A DNA stretch of 64,000 nucleotides from Strigamia acuminata (Eukaryota > Arthropoda > Chilopoda > Geophilomorpha > Linotaeniidae), in NCBI GenBank assembly GCA_949358305.1, contig OX442318.1, forward strand, positions 10,584,517-10,648,516, read 5' to 3'. Shown in pieces: positions 24,501-39,500 of this stretch (its first letter is position 1; each line of letters begins with the position of its first letter). Both the position numbers and the translations under genes were made by a program. A model generated the notes under the pieces. That model was not told where the DNA came from. It saw nothing but the letters and a program-made list of their open reading frames with translations, and did no database searches.

Positions 24501-27500
24501 GTTTTTTTTTTGGTTTTTGGTGATTTTTTTTTGGATGGTTTCGAAGTTTTTTGGTTTTTGTGGCGTTTATTTTTGGGTTGTTTGAGGTTTTTTTTTGGAG
24601 GTTTTGAGTGATTTTTTTGAAAATTTTTTTTTAATTTTTGGGTAATTTGTTTTGGGTAGTAAGTATTGAGTAATTTTGAAATATTTTTTAATATATTTTG
24701 AGTAATTTTGAGATATTTTTAAATATATTTTGAGTAATTTTGAGATATTTTTAAATATATTTTGAGTAATTTTGAGATATTTTTAAATATATTTTGAGTA
24801 ATTTTGAGATATTTTTGAACATATTTTGAGTAATTTTGAGATATTTTAGAATATTTTTTGCGTAATTTTGAGATATTTTAGAATATTTTCTGCGTAAATT
24901 TAAATATATTTTGAGTAAATTTGAATATATTTTGAGTAAATTTGAATATATTTTAAGTAAATTTGAATATATTTTAAGTAAATTTGAGTTAATTTGAGTA
25001 TATTTGAGTTAATTTGATATATTTTTGAATATATTTTGAGTAAATTTGAGATATTTTGAGTATATTTGAGATATTTTGAGTATATTTGAGATATTTTGAG
25101 TATATTTGAGATATTTTTAGTAAATTTGAAATGTTTTGAGTAAATTTGAGATATTTTGAGATAAATGGAATATTTGAATATTTTTAGAATATATTTTGAG
25201 TAATTGTGAGATATTTGATTATTTTTGAATAATTTTGTTTGGTAATTTGAGTTTTTTTTAGGTTTTTAGGGTTTTGCTAATTCAGCTAAATTATGGATTT
25301 TTGGATAATGTTAAAATTGCTTGTTTTTTTTGTTCTATTTATGGATGAAATGAGTATAGATTCGTCGTTTAAGGTTAACAAAATCATACTTTGTGGTTTT
25401 TGAGGGAATTTTTGTGTTCATTGAAAGTTTGTTTGTCTCGTTCTTTCTTTTCTTTTTTTGCTTGAAGGTTTGTGAGTTGAGTTGAGTTGAGTTGATTTGA
25501 ATTTGATTCAATTTGTGTGTGATGAGTTACACGGATTTGAGCACAATTTACATATTGACTTGACTGAATATCAATTTAACTGTTTTTATCTCTCCATGTC
25601 AACTCATGAGGGATGTGTTTGATAGACCATTAACACTTTATTTTTATTATACCGATCGAAATTGATATTTTTATAAATTTCAAAAAATAAAAAATAATAA
25701 TATCAAAACTTATATATAAAAAAATAAATTTTTTTTTTTTAAAATAACAATATCATTTTTTAAAAAAATCCAACTTTTACAAACTTTTTTTTAAATTCAC
25801 AGATATTGAACTGCATTTCCCATATACAATCATACATTAAAATAACAATAATACAAAACCAAAAAAAAAATCTAAATATTCAATTTCTCCCCAACAATTT
25901 TTCTATCTGTTACAAAACATGTATCTAGATCAATAACAAACAAAACACAAAAAAAAAAAATCTTAAATATTTATTACCCAAAACACAAAAAAAAAAAATT
26001 AAAAAAATCAACCACGCACACAAAAAAACCAAAAAAAAATATATAAAATTTATTACAAACATTTTACAACTCTTAAACATCATTAAACCCTAATTGAAAA
26101 CTTTACAACCGCCAACTCCCCTTAAAAACAAATAAAAAATTAAAACCACCAATAAAAAACTTGGAAAAATTCTCGATTATTTATTTGCGCGCATCCTACC
26201 TGTCCGATTTGATTTGCCTGATTCACCCGACCCACTTATATATGCACGGCTGAGCAAGTGCCGGCCATGCAGGCCACGCTCAGGCTCCTCCTCCTCCCAC
26301 TGGCCATTAAGGATTGGGGCTCGGCAGCCTTATCGGCACTAGCATGGTGTCACCATGAAACGGAGGGGGAGAAAAAGAGAATAGAAAAAGGAGAAAATGT
26401 AATGTTTTAATGCGCATGCATTGCGTGGGATGGGAAAAGATGATGTCTTGCGGAGCCCATCCGATAGTAAAAAGACGATGGCAAGGGACCGTTGAGTGGC
26501 CAATGGACCCGTGAGCGGAGGGAATATGCTGTTAGAGGGTAAGATGTAGTTTTTATGGGCTTGTTGCGAGTGGGATGGCGAAGAAATGGTCGTATGCAAT
26601 ATGCACACGGTGTGGTTGTCTAATCAGGAGATGCATATCGGGATAATGTGCATGTGTGTGTGGTATGGGTCTGTTGATAGGGTAGTAAAAGTTGGGCTAT
26701 TATGGTTGTGTTTTTTTGTTGGGTTGTTGTGTAAGGTGGATTACACAGTGGCTGGGTTTGGGTGATGATTGGTTAGACATGTGAAGGTGAAGCGTGTCTC
26801 GCTTGTAACGAGTAGGTAGATGCCGGCTAATTGAGGGCTTGGTAGTCGCAGTGTCTGCCAAGTGTGTTGGCCAGGATGTGACGTTGGGTCGAGGAGGGCT
26901 TTGTTTGGGGTTTGGCGTCGGGTTTTTTTCGGGGTTTTGTGGGAAAAATAAATGGGGGAATGTTGCGGAGTGGAATTAAATGGTGGAAAAATGGATTTCG
27001 AGGTGGAAACGTGTGGAAACGTGTGAAAATGATGGGAAATTGAATGAAAATGATGAAGAAGAGATTAAAAATGATGAAAAATGGAAGAAAATTATGAAAA
27101 ATGGAAGAAAATTATGAAAAATGGAGTGAAAATGATAAAAAATGAATGAAAATGAATGAAAAAATGAATGAAAATGATGAAAAAATGAATGAAAATGATG
27201 AAAATTTGAATGAAAATGGTGAAAAAATGAATGAAAATGGTAAAAAAATAAATGAAAATGGTGAAAAAATGGATAAAAATGGTGAAAAAATGAATGAAAA
27301 TGGTGAAAAAATGAATAAAAATGTTGAAAGAATGAAAATGTTGAATGAATGAATGAAAATTAAGTAAAATCATGAAATAATGGATGAAAATGATGAAAAA
27401 AAAGGTGAAAAAAATAAATAAAATATAAGGAAATAATTCTTCACAAATTTTTTTTTATTACTAAATTAACTTCTCTAGTCAAATCTTCCTATTACAAATT

Positions 27501-30500
27501 TAATTGGTTAGTTCCACTAATTCCTACTTTATTACCAGCTTACATGGTCAAAAACCTTTCACCTTTTTAGCTTAACCAGAATCACTAATTCATGCTTCCA
27601 CTTTAAGGGCAATGCATTCATAAAACATCCCAAGCAAAATCAGCCAAAATTCAATACAAAAATCACACGAAACCATACAAAACAGCCACCATTTCTCCAC
27701 CCCTAATCAAATGGTGAATATTACAACAAAACAGCTGCATGTAACCATACAAAAACATAGTTACAGTCACATGATGTCATGTAATCAACCAAAATGACCT
27801 GTCAGGTCTCAAAACATGTGTTTTCCTGTACAAAAAAAAAATCAAATTTTTTCCGCCAAAATATATTTAATTTTTTCCACTTCCCTCCCTCTTTCCTTTC
27901 TCTTTCTGAGGGAAAAAATTCAAGTTGCATCCGGTTTAGTTTACTCTACAAACCCTCCCCTTATACCTAAGGAAAAAGGTACCAACCACCCCTCAGTTAT
28001 GGGTAGTGGTTCTTCCCCACCACCCCCTACATGGCTACTATTGCTTCCCTTCAACTTCCCTCCCATCCATCCGAATGCCCCTCCTCCTCTAGGCCTGCAT
28101 CCCAAGTGTTGTCTGCTGGTATCTCTTCCCCTATTCTCTGTCTGGCTATGGGCACAAAAGCAAACTCGAATTGATTCTTGGTCATCTTTCTCTTGCCCTC
28201 CTCCACCTCCGAGCCAAGCATGAATACTAGCCAGCTTTTTATTTTTAATTTTCTCATTTGCTTAATGGACGTTTTTTTTTCTATTGATTTCGACTAAAAA
28301 TGGCTGGGAATGGTTTGCAAATTATTTTTTTTACGACTTGTGAGGTCATAAGTCGTCTTTTGTTTCGGCCAATCCGGTGGCTTTTCATGGTTTAGACGTC
28401 ATAAAACAGAAATGCAAATGGCGCCCGGTGTTTGATCGACGCCATTTGCAATTCTAGTTAGATAGAGCGAAGACGGAGAATGAAATTCGATCGTTAGAAT
28501 CAAAATAGATAAATAGAATCATCAAAATCCAAATTTTAAAGTTAAGAAATACATATAAGTATATTTGTGATGACCACTGACGACGATCGCAAGATCGAAT
28601 GACCGGGCCGATTTCTTTTTTCGACAACTCTAATAACGTAAAAAAAAAACCATTGGTTGATGTTTTCATTGAATATACCATGGCAATCTATATTTCCCAA
28701 CCGCCATCCACCTCGCCATCCTCGCCTTGACCATGTATTCATTTATCTGTAATGATTCAATAAGAAGCAGAAAGCCATGAGCCCACACAAGGCATAAGGG
28801 GTTACGACCCCAATCAATTGAAGCCTCTCTCCTTTTCTGCCTTGAACGTGTTGCTTCAATGTCAACACACGTGGCTCAACCAGTTTTTTCCCTTTATTCC
28901 TTTATCCCCTTATTAACAAAAGGTGGATTTTTTTTAACCAGCTCCATTACAACTTCCTCTACAACCCCTTTCCCCAACCACCACCACCACCACCACCATT
29001 TTTTTTCCTTTCACCTTTTTTAACCCTCTTTGAATAATACAAACCCCTTTTGTGGCTACTTTTTTGAGGGGGTTCCTTTCCCCCTTTTGTGTCCTACTGA
29101 CATGATACATGACAGCCAACTTGAAGTGTCTTGCCTCGTACACTTGATAGAACCAATGCAAGTTAATCCCAAGAAGTGTAAGGGGTATGATTAAATAGGT
29201 GTGTGGGGTGGGGGTAGGGGTCCTAGAATGGATTCTAGGTGAGATAAGGAGAGATTGGGGGATAAAAGGATTTTTTTTTTTGTATTAAATGGGATGTGGG
29301 GGTCTAGTGGAGAAATTTATGGGGGGTTGTGCAACAGGGTGCAGTGAATCTTATGTGTTAAATCCATTTTTACCACTAGTACACACTACATAACCCCTCA
29401 ATCACTTGTGTAATCGCAATGGCTTTTCAATTGTCAAGGAACCCCCCCTTTTAGCCATCACCCCTTTTTTATAGATCCCCTTCCCTTTGAAGCCACACGT
29501 TTTGTAAAATCCCTGGTGTTTAATTGGGCCACCTCTTGAAAGAGCCCCTAATAAAACGCTTTAGGGAAAGGGGTTAGCCAGGCAAGGGGTGTGGGTAGAT
29601 GGGGTAGGGGTAGGGGTAAAAAAAATCCCCTTTGCTGCCATGCATTGAGCCAATTTGCATGTTGTATTATCCTCTCAACACCCGTTTTTTTCTTGTTTGG
29701 TGACCCTCAATCGATAGGGTTTTGAAAATTTGTTTGTTGGGATTGTGTAAGAGTAGTTGGAAGTGTGAGAGCCCCCTCCCTCTCTGGCGCTCTTTGTGAG
29801 CAAATTGGGAGGTGGGTAAAGGGGTCAGACTTGAACTGTTGTGTAATGATGATAATAGTGTGTCTAGGGAGAAGGAAGGGGGTTTGATTGGCACTTTGCA
29901 TATTAATTCAAGCCACAAATAATGTGTGGACAAATTGATGTTGTGTGTTGGATTGGAGGGGTAGTGGGTAATTAGAGGTGGGAATTTAAGATTGGGTGGT
30001 TGGGTGAAAGGGTGTTGGGATTAAATTGTTGTGAAATTGATTGTTGGAGGGATTGTGATTTGATTGAGCATTTCATTTATTTTTGTAGTTAGAAATTAAA
30101 ACAATTTTTAATTTCAAGGAATAGATTGTTGTAAATTTACAATTATAAGACATTATTGTTGTAAATTTGCAATTCTAAGGCATTATTGTTGTAAATTTAC
30201 AATTATAAGACATTCTTGTTGTAAATTTGCAATTATAAGGCATTATTGTTGTAAATTTGCAATTATAAGGCATTATTGTTGTAAATTTGCAATTATAAGA
30301 CATTTGTTTAATAAATTTGCAATTATTGCATCAAATTTCTAATTGTAGGACATTATTGCAACAAAATGACATTGTTGTTGTAATTTTTACTAGAATTTAA
30401 TTGCAATAATTATAAGGTAGAAATATTTTTAAACAAACTACCTGCTCTTAAAAATTCAAACAATACACAATTATGTAAATTTAATCAAGCTTTTGATTAA

Positions 30501-33500
30501 AACAAAACGATTTTAAGTTTTACTAACAATGTCTTATTACGTATACGGTCCAAGTTGTTGGTATATTATTATTCTGATTATTGTTATTATTATAGGAAAA
30601 AATTGTTTCTTCGCTGTGTGGTTAGTTACATTTTATTTATTGATTCATGTTGCATTAAGGTTTTGCATTTGGATTTTCATGTGGATTAAATATTTTTTTC
30701 TGCAGTTTTTTTTTTCTTTTTTGTTGACATGTTTTGCTCAAATGGTTTTAGCTCTATTCGTTTTTTTATTCATTGCTTGTTTTATTAATTTTGTAAGACC
30801 AAGTAAATGACAGTCAAGCTAAGAGAAAATTATACATATTTAATGGTTTGTTTTGAATTGAAAATATTAGAAAATGTGCAACAAAAAATATATAATTTTC
30901 AAATCTAATTTGATATTCAGAAGTTTATAGCATTTTAGAAATTTAGTGTTTAAAAATTTATTCCCTAAATGTAAACCAATGCTATAAGGGAGTGCTTTCA
31001 ATAATTTGCTTTTTTAAGCGAAGAAATTGTACGATGTCAGAATAAGACAAGAGTTCATTTTTTATTGGGTAAAAAGTAAGAGGCTCAGGGTTACCAACCC
31101 TGGTAATCTGCGTGAGATGTCAGTCTGAGTTTGCACACATTAGACAAATGAGATGAGAAATTGGGACTGGTAGATTAATGGAAGTGAAATTATACCAACA
31201 ATTTTTTTTATTATTATTTCAAATAATAAAAAACACTTTATGTCTCATGGTTTTTTATTGTTGCAAAATTGGCAAACAATGTTTATTTTTTTACAATTGT
31301 AACAAAATTTAGTAATAATTACAAATATGGTGAACATTGTTTACTTTTCTACAATCTAACAAAAATCAATACAATAACTACAATTTCTTGCTTTTCTCTT
31401 ATTGTTGCAACCATCGACAGCCACATTAGCTATTGTTTCAACAACTGATTGCAATTGTAGTTGTGTTAGTTGATTGTCACGGCTTTTTTTTCGATCGGAC
31501 TCTTTATAAAAGCCAAGTTTTAAGTATATTTATATCCCGCAACTTTTTCCCCCACAAAAAGGGGTTCGTGACTTTTTCGGATAGTTGTTGCATCTCATAC
31601 ATGTCCAAGATGAACCTTTGAATGGGTTGCACTCAAGTCTATGGGAAGAAGAGGTCAAGAGATGGAGGCCATGCCGTATGTTGATTTTCAAATGGAGCTG
31701 TGCGTGGAGCTTCACCTTGGTGCCAAACCACGCTTCTAGCCAACACATAGAGAAACATGGCAATCACCTCAGACTTGGGACTTTTACCAAGACCCAAACT
31801 GGGCCTTAGATGTTGGTGAATGGCTAATGGTCTTGTTCATGCCAACTTGCCTCTGTCAACAGCCTGCGAGTTAGAGCAGGCTAGTGCAAAATCGTGACAG
31901 GACCTCAAGCAACCTAATCAAGCCTGGACCCTGGCCACCTTACTGAATCATACATGAGCCATGCAGATGGTCAGTAAGCCAACTTTCCCTTCTTTTTTTC
32001 CCTCCCCCCAATAGCTACCCTGCTGTCCACAAATACACCAAATGGAGCTGGCTCAAGAAAATATGGAAATGAATGGAGGGACCTTTGGGTAGACATTTCA
32101 ACTTGGAATTTGTGATTCTTGCACTCCTCCCCCCCCCACCCCCCAAAAGAAAGAAAAAAAATGTTATATATTCTTTTTAAATTATTTGGTTTTTCTTCGG
32201 CCGGGGAAAATATCGTTGAGTTGACGTCTGAAGAAGTTTGGAGTCAAAGTTATGGAGAGGAGGAAGCCATTTTATAAGCTTTTTTCTTGGAAATGAACTG
32301 TCAATATTCGGCTCTGACTTCTTTCTGTGTGGGAGATAAGGTGGAATCACTAAATGCCACATTGCAAGTCAAAAGCTGTTGCAGCCATTTTTTTTTCTTC
32401 TTCTTTGTTTGGAATGGCAGTCAGTGGTTTTTGTTGAAAGGTTGCTTGTTGGTTCTGATTGATTCCACTTCTGTGATGGATGCAGTTTGAATTTGTATCA
32501 ATTATTTTGGTCTTTGATCGAGTCTCTTCGGCTGGCCGGAGGAAGAAGAGGGTGGAAATGTGGGAGATACAGTGCGCATCATTATCTATGTGATGTCATG
32601 GATTGCGTTTTGAAAATGGCTGGTTTGATGAGTCATCTTGGTGCATGTAAATGATACAAAGATGCTGTGATCATGCAACTAGCATGGAGAAACTGCATAA
32701 ACAGTAATTAGTGGTGTCATGTTAAGTCTATCGGGCTCTCCGATCACATCGTATTGTTCCTTTTTTCTTTTAACCTCTGTCTCATAAACAATGGTAACTT
32801 AATATTAAAGAAAATGCATTTTAAACAAGTAATTTTTGTTTTCAACAATAGTAATTGTACCCATTGTTTTTTCTTCTTTTTTCAATAAAACAATTAGGGA
32901 ATTTCAATGTTTACAACAATTGGGACTTATTTTTTTTAAACAATTGAGACATTTTTTTGTTTTATTATTACAATTAGGGCATTTTTGTTTCTTTGAAAAC
33001 AATCGGCAACTCTGGTCTAAAACAAGGATAAGTTTAATCAATATTTTTATCCATTGTATTTTCGTCGTGGAATGTGAAAAAAACTTTTCATTCTACACTC
33101 AATATGTCCATCAAATATGTATTTTTTTTAAAATTTCTATTTTTTAGAAGTGCATTTGTTTGAAGAATGATGAGGTGATTTTGTTGAGAGGCATTTTGGC
33201 TTGCCTTAGGTGTAAGCCATATTCAAATAAAAGCCATTTGTGTTGAATGGTCCCTGTTTTGCAATATGCATGTTGGGTTGGGGCCAGTTTCTTTTGTATA
33301 TACAGATATATATATACAGTATATACATTTTTTTTAGAAAGTGTACTAGGAGAAGCATTACACGTACCTCTGTAATGCAGTATTCACATGGCATGCAAAA
33401 GCTATTGTTGCAATGTGTATTGATGATTCATGTGCCTGATACATACTGAGTTAAAATGTCACTTTGTAAGAGAGAAAAAAATATGAAAAATGTTTTATTA

Positions 33501-36500
33501 AAATTGTTGGAATTAGTATTAATCTTTTTTTTTATTTCAAAGTGTGGGGTGGGTTATTAATGAGAAAGTATTTTGCATACTTAATTAAAGTGCAATTAAG
33601 GCCTCTTTTACTGTATCAGATGGTGGGATTTTAATTAAAAGTTCTCTGCATATCTTTAAAAGGCGAGCGGTGTTTTGTGAATGTTTTAATATTAAGTTTT
33701 AGAAATTACCACACACACGCTTTGGCATCGACTTAATGATCAGGGTTTTTTTTAAGGAACAGGGTGCCATGTTGGAAGTTAGATTAGATGGTTTGATAAA
33801 ATGTATAATATATATATATATAAAAAAATGGGAAGTTAATTACTTGGGAGAAAAAATGGTTTTGCATAGCGGAGTTTTGTAATTACAATTTTAGGTGGGG
33901 ATCAATCAAATGTTTTTTTTTTTGTTTTTTATTTATATAAAAAAATATAGATTTTTGTGAAATTTTTGAGGATTTTAAATTTTATAAATTTTATATTTTT
34001 TTGAGAGATTTTATTATATAATATTCATACAATATTTTCAATAGAAATTTATAATTTTTTTTTTTCTTAAAAAAATTATTCAGAATCTTTTTATACATTT
34101 CTTTTTATATATATTTTTACAAGTTTTTATTCAAAATATATAAAAAAAAAATTGATATTTTTATTTTAATTGTAATTTTTGTGACTAAATTATTTTGACA
34201 TTTTTTCATAACTAAATGCTACAACTTAGTTAAAAATATGAAAGAAAAAAAAATTGTTTATTACTTGAAACTTTTCTTAAAAAGATTGGAAAAGAAAAAA
34301 AAATTAAGCTGTGCCAACAGAGGAAGGAAAATTACCCTTCAAAAAAACAGGAAAAATGGCAACTTCTGAACCAATTCAAATAATGTCAACACTTCTGTGT
34401 AATGACAACATTTCAAAAGTATTCACAACAATCTTTTTATACATTTTTTCCTTACTAAACCTTTCCTTACAAAAAAAAATAAAAAAGGAATAAAAAAAGA
34501 ATTCTTCAATGCATGTTTTCAAATACCATCCCGGACAGTTTTGAAAGCATTTTTTTCTTACATCACAATAGCACAAAACACATATAGCAAATGGATGCCA
34601 AAAATTTCTGACAACTTGATAATATGGACACGGAATAAAAACCAAAAAAAGTTTTAAATTACATTGACAACCGACATACTAATTTATTTTTTCTAAGGTG
34701 GTTTGAAGATCAAACGTGCGATATTGTGAAATTTGGATATTGGTCAAAAATCTAATTAACATCGGCATAATTTCTTAGCGTAAGAATCAATGCTGATGAC
34801 CATATGAACATCTGTTCACATCTTTTCAGTTATTGACTAAAGCGCTTTTACAATTTTTCCACAATTCCTCACTAGGTGTTGCTGATAATAATTGATCTGA
34901 ACATGCCCAGGCAAGAGGTGTTAACAGCAGCTTGTTTACTCTCAAGTTTTAGCTTGCAAATTATCATTGATTTTGACCGATAGCAACTGCTTCATCAATT
35001 AAGACTTTCATCTTTGAAAATAGTTTGCAAATTACTAGTGAAATTTCAGAGAAAAATATCTAAAATAAGTGATTTATGGCTAAAATTAGCTAAAATTTGT
35101 GATTTTATGGCTAAAATTAGCTAAAATTAGTGATTTTATGGCTAAAATTAGCTAAAATTAGTGATTTTATGGCTAAAATTAGCTAAAATTAGTGATTTTA
35201 TGGCTAAAGTTAGCTGAAATTAGTGATTTTATGGCTAAAATTAGCTAACATAAGTGATTTTATGGTTAAACTTAGCTGAAATAAGTGGTTTTATGGCTAA
35301 AATTAGTTGAAATAAATGTTTTTATGGCTAAAGTTAGCTGAATTAGTCATTTTATAGCTAAAAACAATGCTAGTTAGGTATAGCGACACTTGGCGAAATG
35401 TTGACTACGAAAGCTAAGCGAAATGTAAACTACGAACACTAACCGATCAGTGAAGCTAATTTGGTCGGTTAGCGGCTATAAAATCTACCGCAAACTATAA
35501 TAACATAGAAATAATGTTAAATCGATGTAAATTATTAAAATCTGATGCCAAAAAAACGCCACATTGATAAAACATTAAAAATTTCAAGGAAAGGAAAAAT
35601 TGCTGGAACCAATGCAAAAATGCATTTTTCTTCTTTTCTATTTAGCAAATGCCCATCAATAGACGGAGTGGTGAAAGAGAAAATAAATTCAAAAAAGCAT
35701 CTACTGAAGCTAGGGTTGGAGAGGCAGATAACATTTAGAGTGACCCCATTATGTGTGCTGACAAGTTTTCAATTTTTGACTCGCATATGGCTCCCACACA
35801 CACAACACACTGAATCGAGCACTTATCATCAGGACAGAGTATTGAATTTTTGTTTTCACCCATAGTCCGAGAAATGGCTGCTTGGCTGGCCCTCGATAAT
35901 GGTGGCCGAGGTGTGGAGGGAAAAAAAATCACCCTGCTTGGTCATTCTTCAATTCTCCCTTCTCCCTCCTGCTTACTTTTTTTTCTGCATTTATGAATGT
36001 TGGAGTAGGCCTATTTTTATTTTGCCTTAGAGATTTTTTTCTCTCTATAAACTCGATATTGGTTTCAACACAACCTTTGACTTTATATTTCATTTGCAGT
36101 GAGGTGAAAAATGATGGAATTTTCATCATTTTCAAAAAGGGTATTCAAAGGAATATGTTCCATTTAAAAACGTCAGCAGAGATAGATTGTTGCATTCATT
36201 CTTTCGGTTGTATTGCCACTACTGTAATTGGTTAATGTTGACGATGGAGTTTTTTTTTTGTTGCTTCAATTAGTTTTTATTTAATTCATGCAATTTGAGT
36301 TAGCCCATGTGGGTCAAAAATATATTTTACAATATATTGCTTTTTACTTAATGTATTCCAAAATGTATAGCATTTATGCATAATTAGGTATATTATTGGT
36401 AAAATAATTGAAAAAATGCATTTTGAAAATGTATTTGTATTTGATAAATAATAGTATTGGGAACGCATTTTGTAATACATTTTGCAAAAAATATTGTTAT

Positions 36501-39500
36501 GCGTATAAGCCGCATGTATTACGTATTACGAAATGCATTTTAAAATACATCGCAATATAAGTTCAATGTGATTAATTTTTCCTTGCTGTGTTATTTCTCT
36601 ATTTTTATGTAATTATTGCTCTCTTGCTGTGTTAATTCTGAACTTCCTATGTTGTTTCTCTAAACTGCGTTAAAAATGCACCGATTTCGACATTAAATGA
36701 CTCGAACGACTTAAAACCCAAACATTTGACCCAAACTGCCACCATAATTATCTTTGAATCCAACCAGAAACCTTTAGCAAGTCCAGTATCTCCCAAATTG
36801 GAGTCTAAGCACCTTCTCTTCTCTTCTTTCCTCTCCTCCCCATTGCAAATGCAAGTAGCAAATGTTTGAGTTGTGATGAAGACGATTGAAACGTTCTCTG
36901 TTTCTCAATGCCCGATGAGTGTGAGTCCATTTTAGATCCATTGCTCAGACTCTAGTGATGATGGTCAAACGGAGTCCCTATAAGCGAGGGGTCGCCCCCT
37001 CTCTAAAAGGGGACATTCATCACTTGCTAGCTGACGGCCACAACCTTGGGCTTGAGGGAGAGCAAGATGAGAAGATGTCTCTCCACAGCTTTTCTTCAAT
37101 CATTTCTGTCTTTTCACTACTCGGCTATTGGTGTTGGGCTTCAATAGACTTATTGGTGTCATGAGTAGTGCACTTTTTCTCTCTCTCTCTCACTCTCTCT
37201 CGTTGACCTTTTTTTCCTCACTATGTAATACATATTTGAAATAGCATTTCTCTAATGGAGTGTCCAGTTTACATTTTTTTTTTTTTTTTCTTATTTATTT
37301 TTTTTAACATTGTGGGAGATTGGGCTTAGTGGACTGTTTTGTTTGGAAAGGCTGCATGTCTACAAGGATTTGTGAAAAGAACAACAACCCCTTAAAAAGC
37401 TGTAGGGAGACGAGGTTTGGATAATGATCTTGAGCTGGGATCTGAGTGTGGAAGGAAGCTTGTTAGGAACAGCTCGTTGCCCATTTTTTTTTCTTTTTTT
37501 CTCCTTTTTTGGGGTTTGCTCCACTCAAAACAAGGCCTGAATACCTTGATCCATATTGAGGGTTTGCTTATTAAATAAATGGGAAAGAGGGAAAAAATGT
37601 GAATGTACTGGAGGGGTAGAAGATTTTTATGGGTAAGATTGGATGAGATAGATGTTTAGATGTATGGGTGATGGATTTGTTAAAGCCGATGTTCGGAGAA
37701 TTAGAATTTGGGTTGTTTAAACAAAGTGAAATTGGCTAATTAGTTAGTCCGTACCATGATTGAGGCTAACCTAAGGTTATGACGATATATGATGTTTTTT
37801 ATACATCTTGTGACTATTGTTCACTTGGTGTGTACAATGAGTGCACATTGTTTTAGCGATTTTCACTTTAGCGGTCCATTGTCAGTGAATAAATCCAACA
37901 ATTTTATTAACTGTCGATTGTTTGGTCGTTGTTCGGCCCAAGGAATCCTCGGTGTATTCCGTAAAGAACTTGTTGAGACAGAGTAAAATGTATTTGGACA
38001 CTAGGTGGCGAAATTGATATTGTTAAGTATATTTACAAATATAACATTGAATGAAAAGAAAGTGAAAGGATTGAATTAACACAACATAAGAATTGGCACT
38101 GCTTGTTAACACAAGATGGCATTCTTGAATTGAACATCACTGAGCTATGCTTTATTAAATGCATCTACTATTTTATTCATTGTTACAAGAAGAAAGCAAT
38201 TGCAGCTATTGTCTAACTGCTTCTAACAATCACAGCAGGAACAGAAGCCTAAAGCAAACACAGTAAATTGTTATAAGAACATAGTCAACAATAGAGATAT
38301 CATCTGTCGATTTTACAAGATCTAACATCGAAATAAGACGAACAAAGCATATAGACGTTAAATTTCATTTTAGTCCACAGGATCAAATTTTCTCCTTAAC
38401 CGTCTACATTTTACGAGTTTGGCCCGAGCAATCAATACATCTCCATTCTCCAGGGCGTTTATTCATCTATTCAAAGAAATTAGAAAAATCTAAATATCGT
38501 AAAAAAGATAAACAAACAGCAACGTTAGAGACGATATTGAATTTGGCTCGGAAGATGAAGCTTTACCGGATAGCGAAGCCGAAAGGGGGGCCATGTTTTT
38601 ATGGTCCTTCGAGGGAAGAAAAACATTAGACTTGTATCGGATTGGCTGATGCCGGTCCTTATTTCAATATATAAAGCCGCTCAGCGCTGGAGGCTTGCGG
38701 TGGGTGATTTTGTTTTTTCCTTGCATCAGCATGGACGCGGCGTTCTGCAAGTCTGAGTGGCAAAGACGTTTTCGCTTTACATTTACAAGTCGAATGGAGC
38801 AGCCATTCGCTTACGCGCTGCTTGTGAATACATGAAAAGCAGTTGGCTAAGCCCTTTCCTCGCTGTCCCTCTGCGTTCTTCTTTCTTTTTTTTCTTCTTT
38901 TCCTTCTGGTTTTGCCCCTCCTCTGCGCATCCAAGGAGAAATCAAACGACGGAGCGTGTGTTCCTTCATCTCAGCTCCCCCTTCTCTGGAGAAAGAAAAA
39001 GCCAATGGTTCAAGGGAGTCCTGTAATATTAGGCGCATCTTCAATAAGGGAATGGACGATTACTGATGGCTCCTCGGTTCTCTAGTAGGAACGGAATGCA
39101 TGCCACGAACCACTCGATGCATAGCATGACTCTTATATGAGACCATTATAGATTATCAGTCAAGGGGAAGGAAAGTTTGAAGTCAATTTTATGAGATGGA
39201 TTAAAGTTTGTTGTTAGTTTGTTCTCTGGAGAATGCGTTGGGGGAAAAGGGGAAAACTCGAAAGAAAGCTGCATGTGTTTTGGGGAGTTTGGAGTTTGGA
39301 AGAGTTAGGGTTAAGTGTGGATTGTTGAGTGGGTTTGGTTGAAGCATCAGGTAGTGTGGTTGTTAGTCGTGGGGTTTTTCTAAGCTTGGAAGGAGTTTGC
39401 GGTTGTTTGTCGGTTATTGTTGGTTTTATACGCTGTAGCTAAGTTGGTTTATGCGAGAATGTTTTTGTTTTGTTGTTTATTCAATAGGATTGCTTAACAA

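Noticed and set aside
30529-30810. 93-residue hydrophobic frame suggesting a membrane protein
   Set aside because: Very T-rich DNA gives Phe/Leu/Ile/Val codons by chance; no splice or start context and no family resemblance.
35545-35865. Basic N-terminus [20 protein letters not shown] as a possible nuclear or ribosomal protein
   Set aside because: Only the first 20-odd residues look protein-like; the rest is low-quality, with no splice sites or recognisable family.
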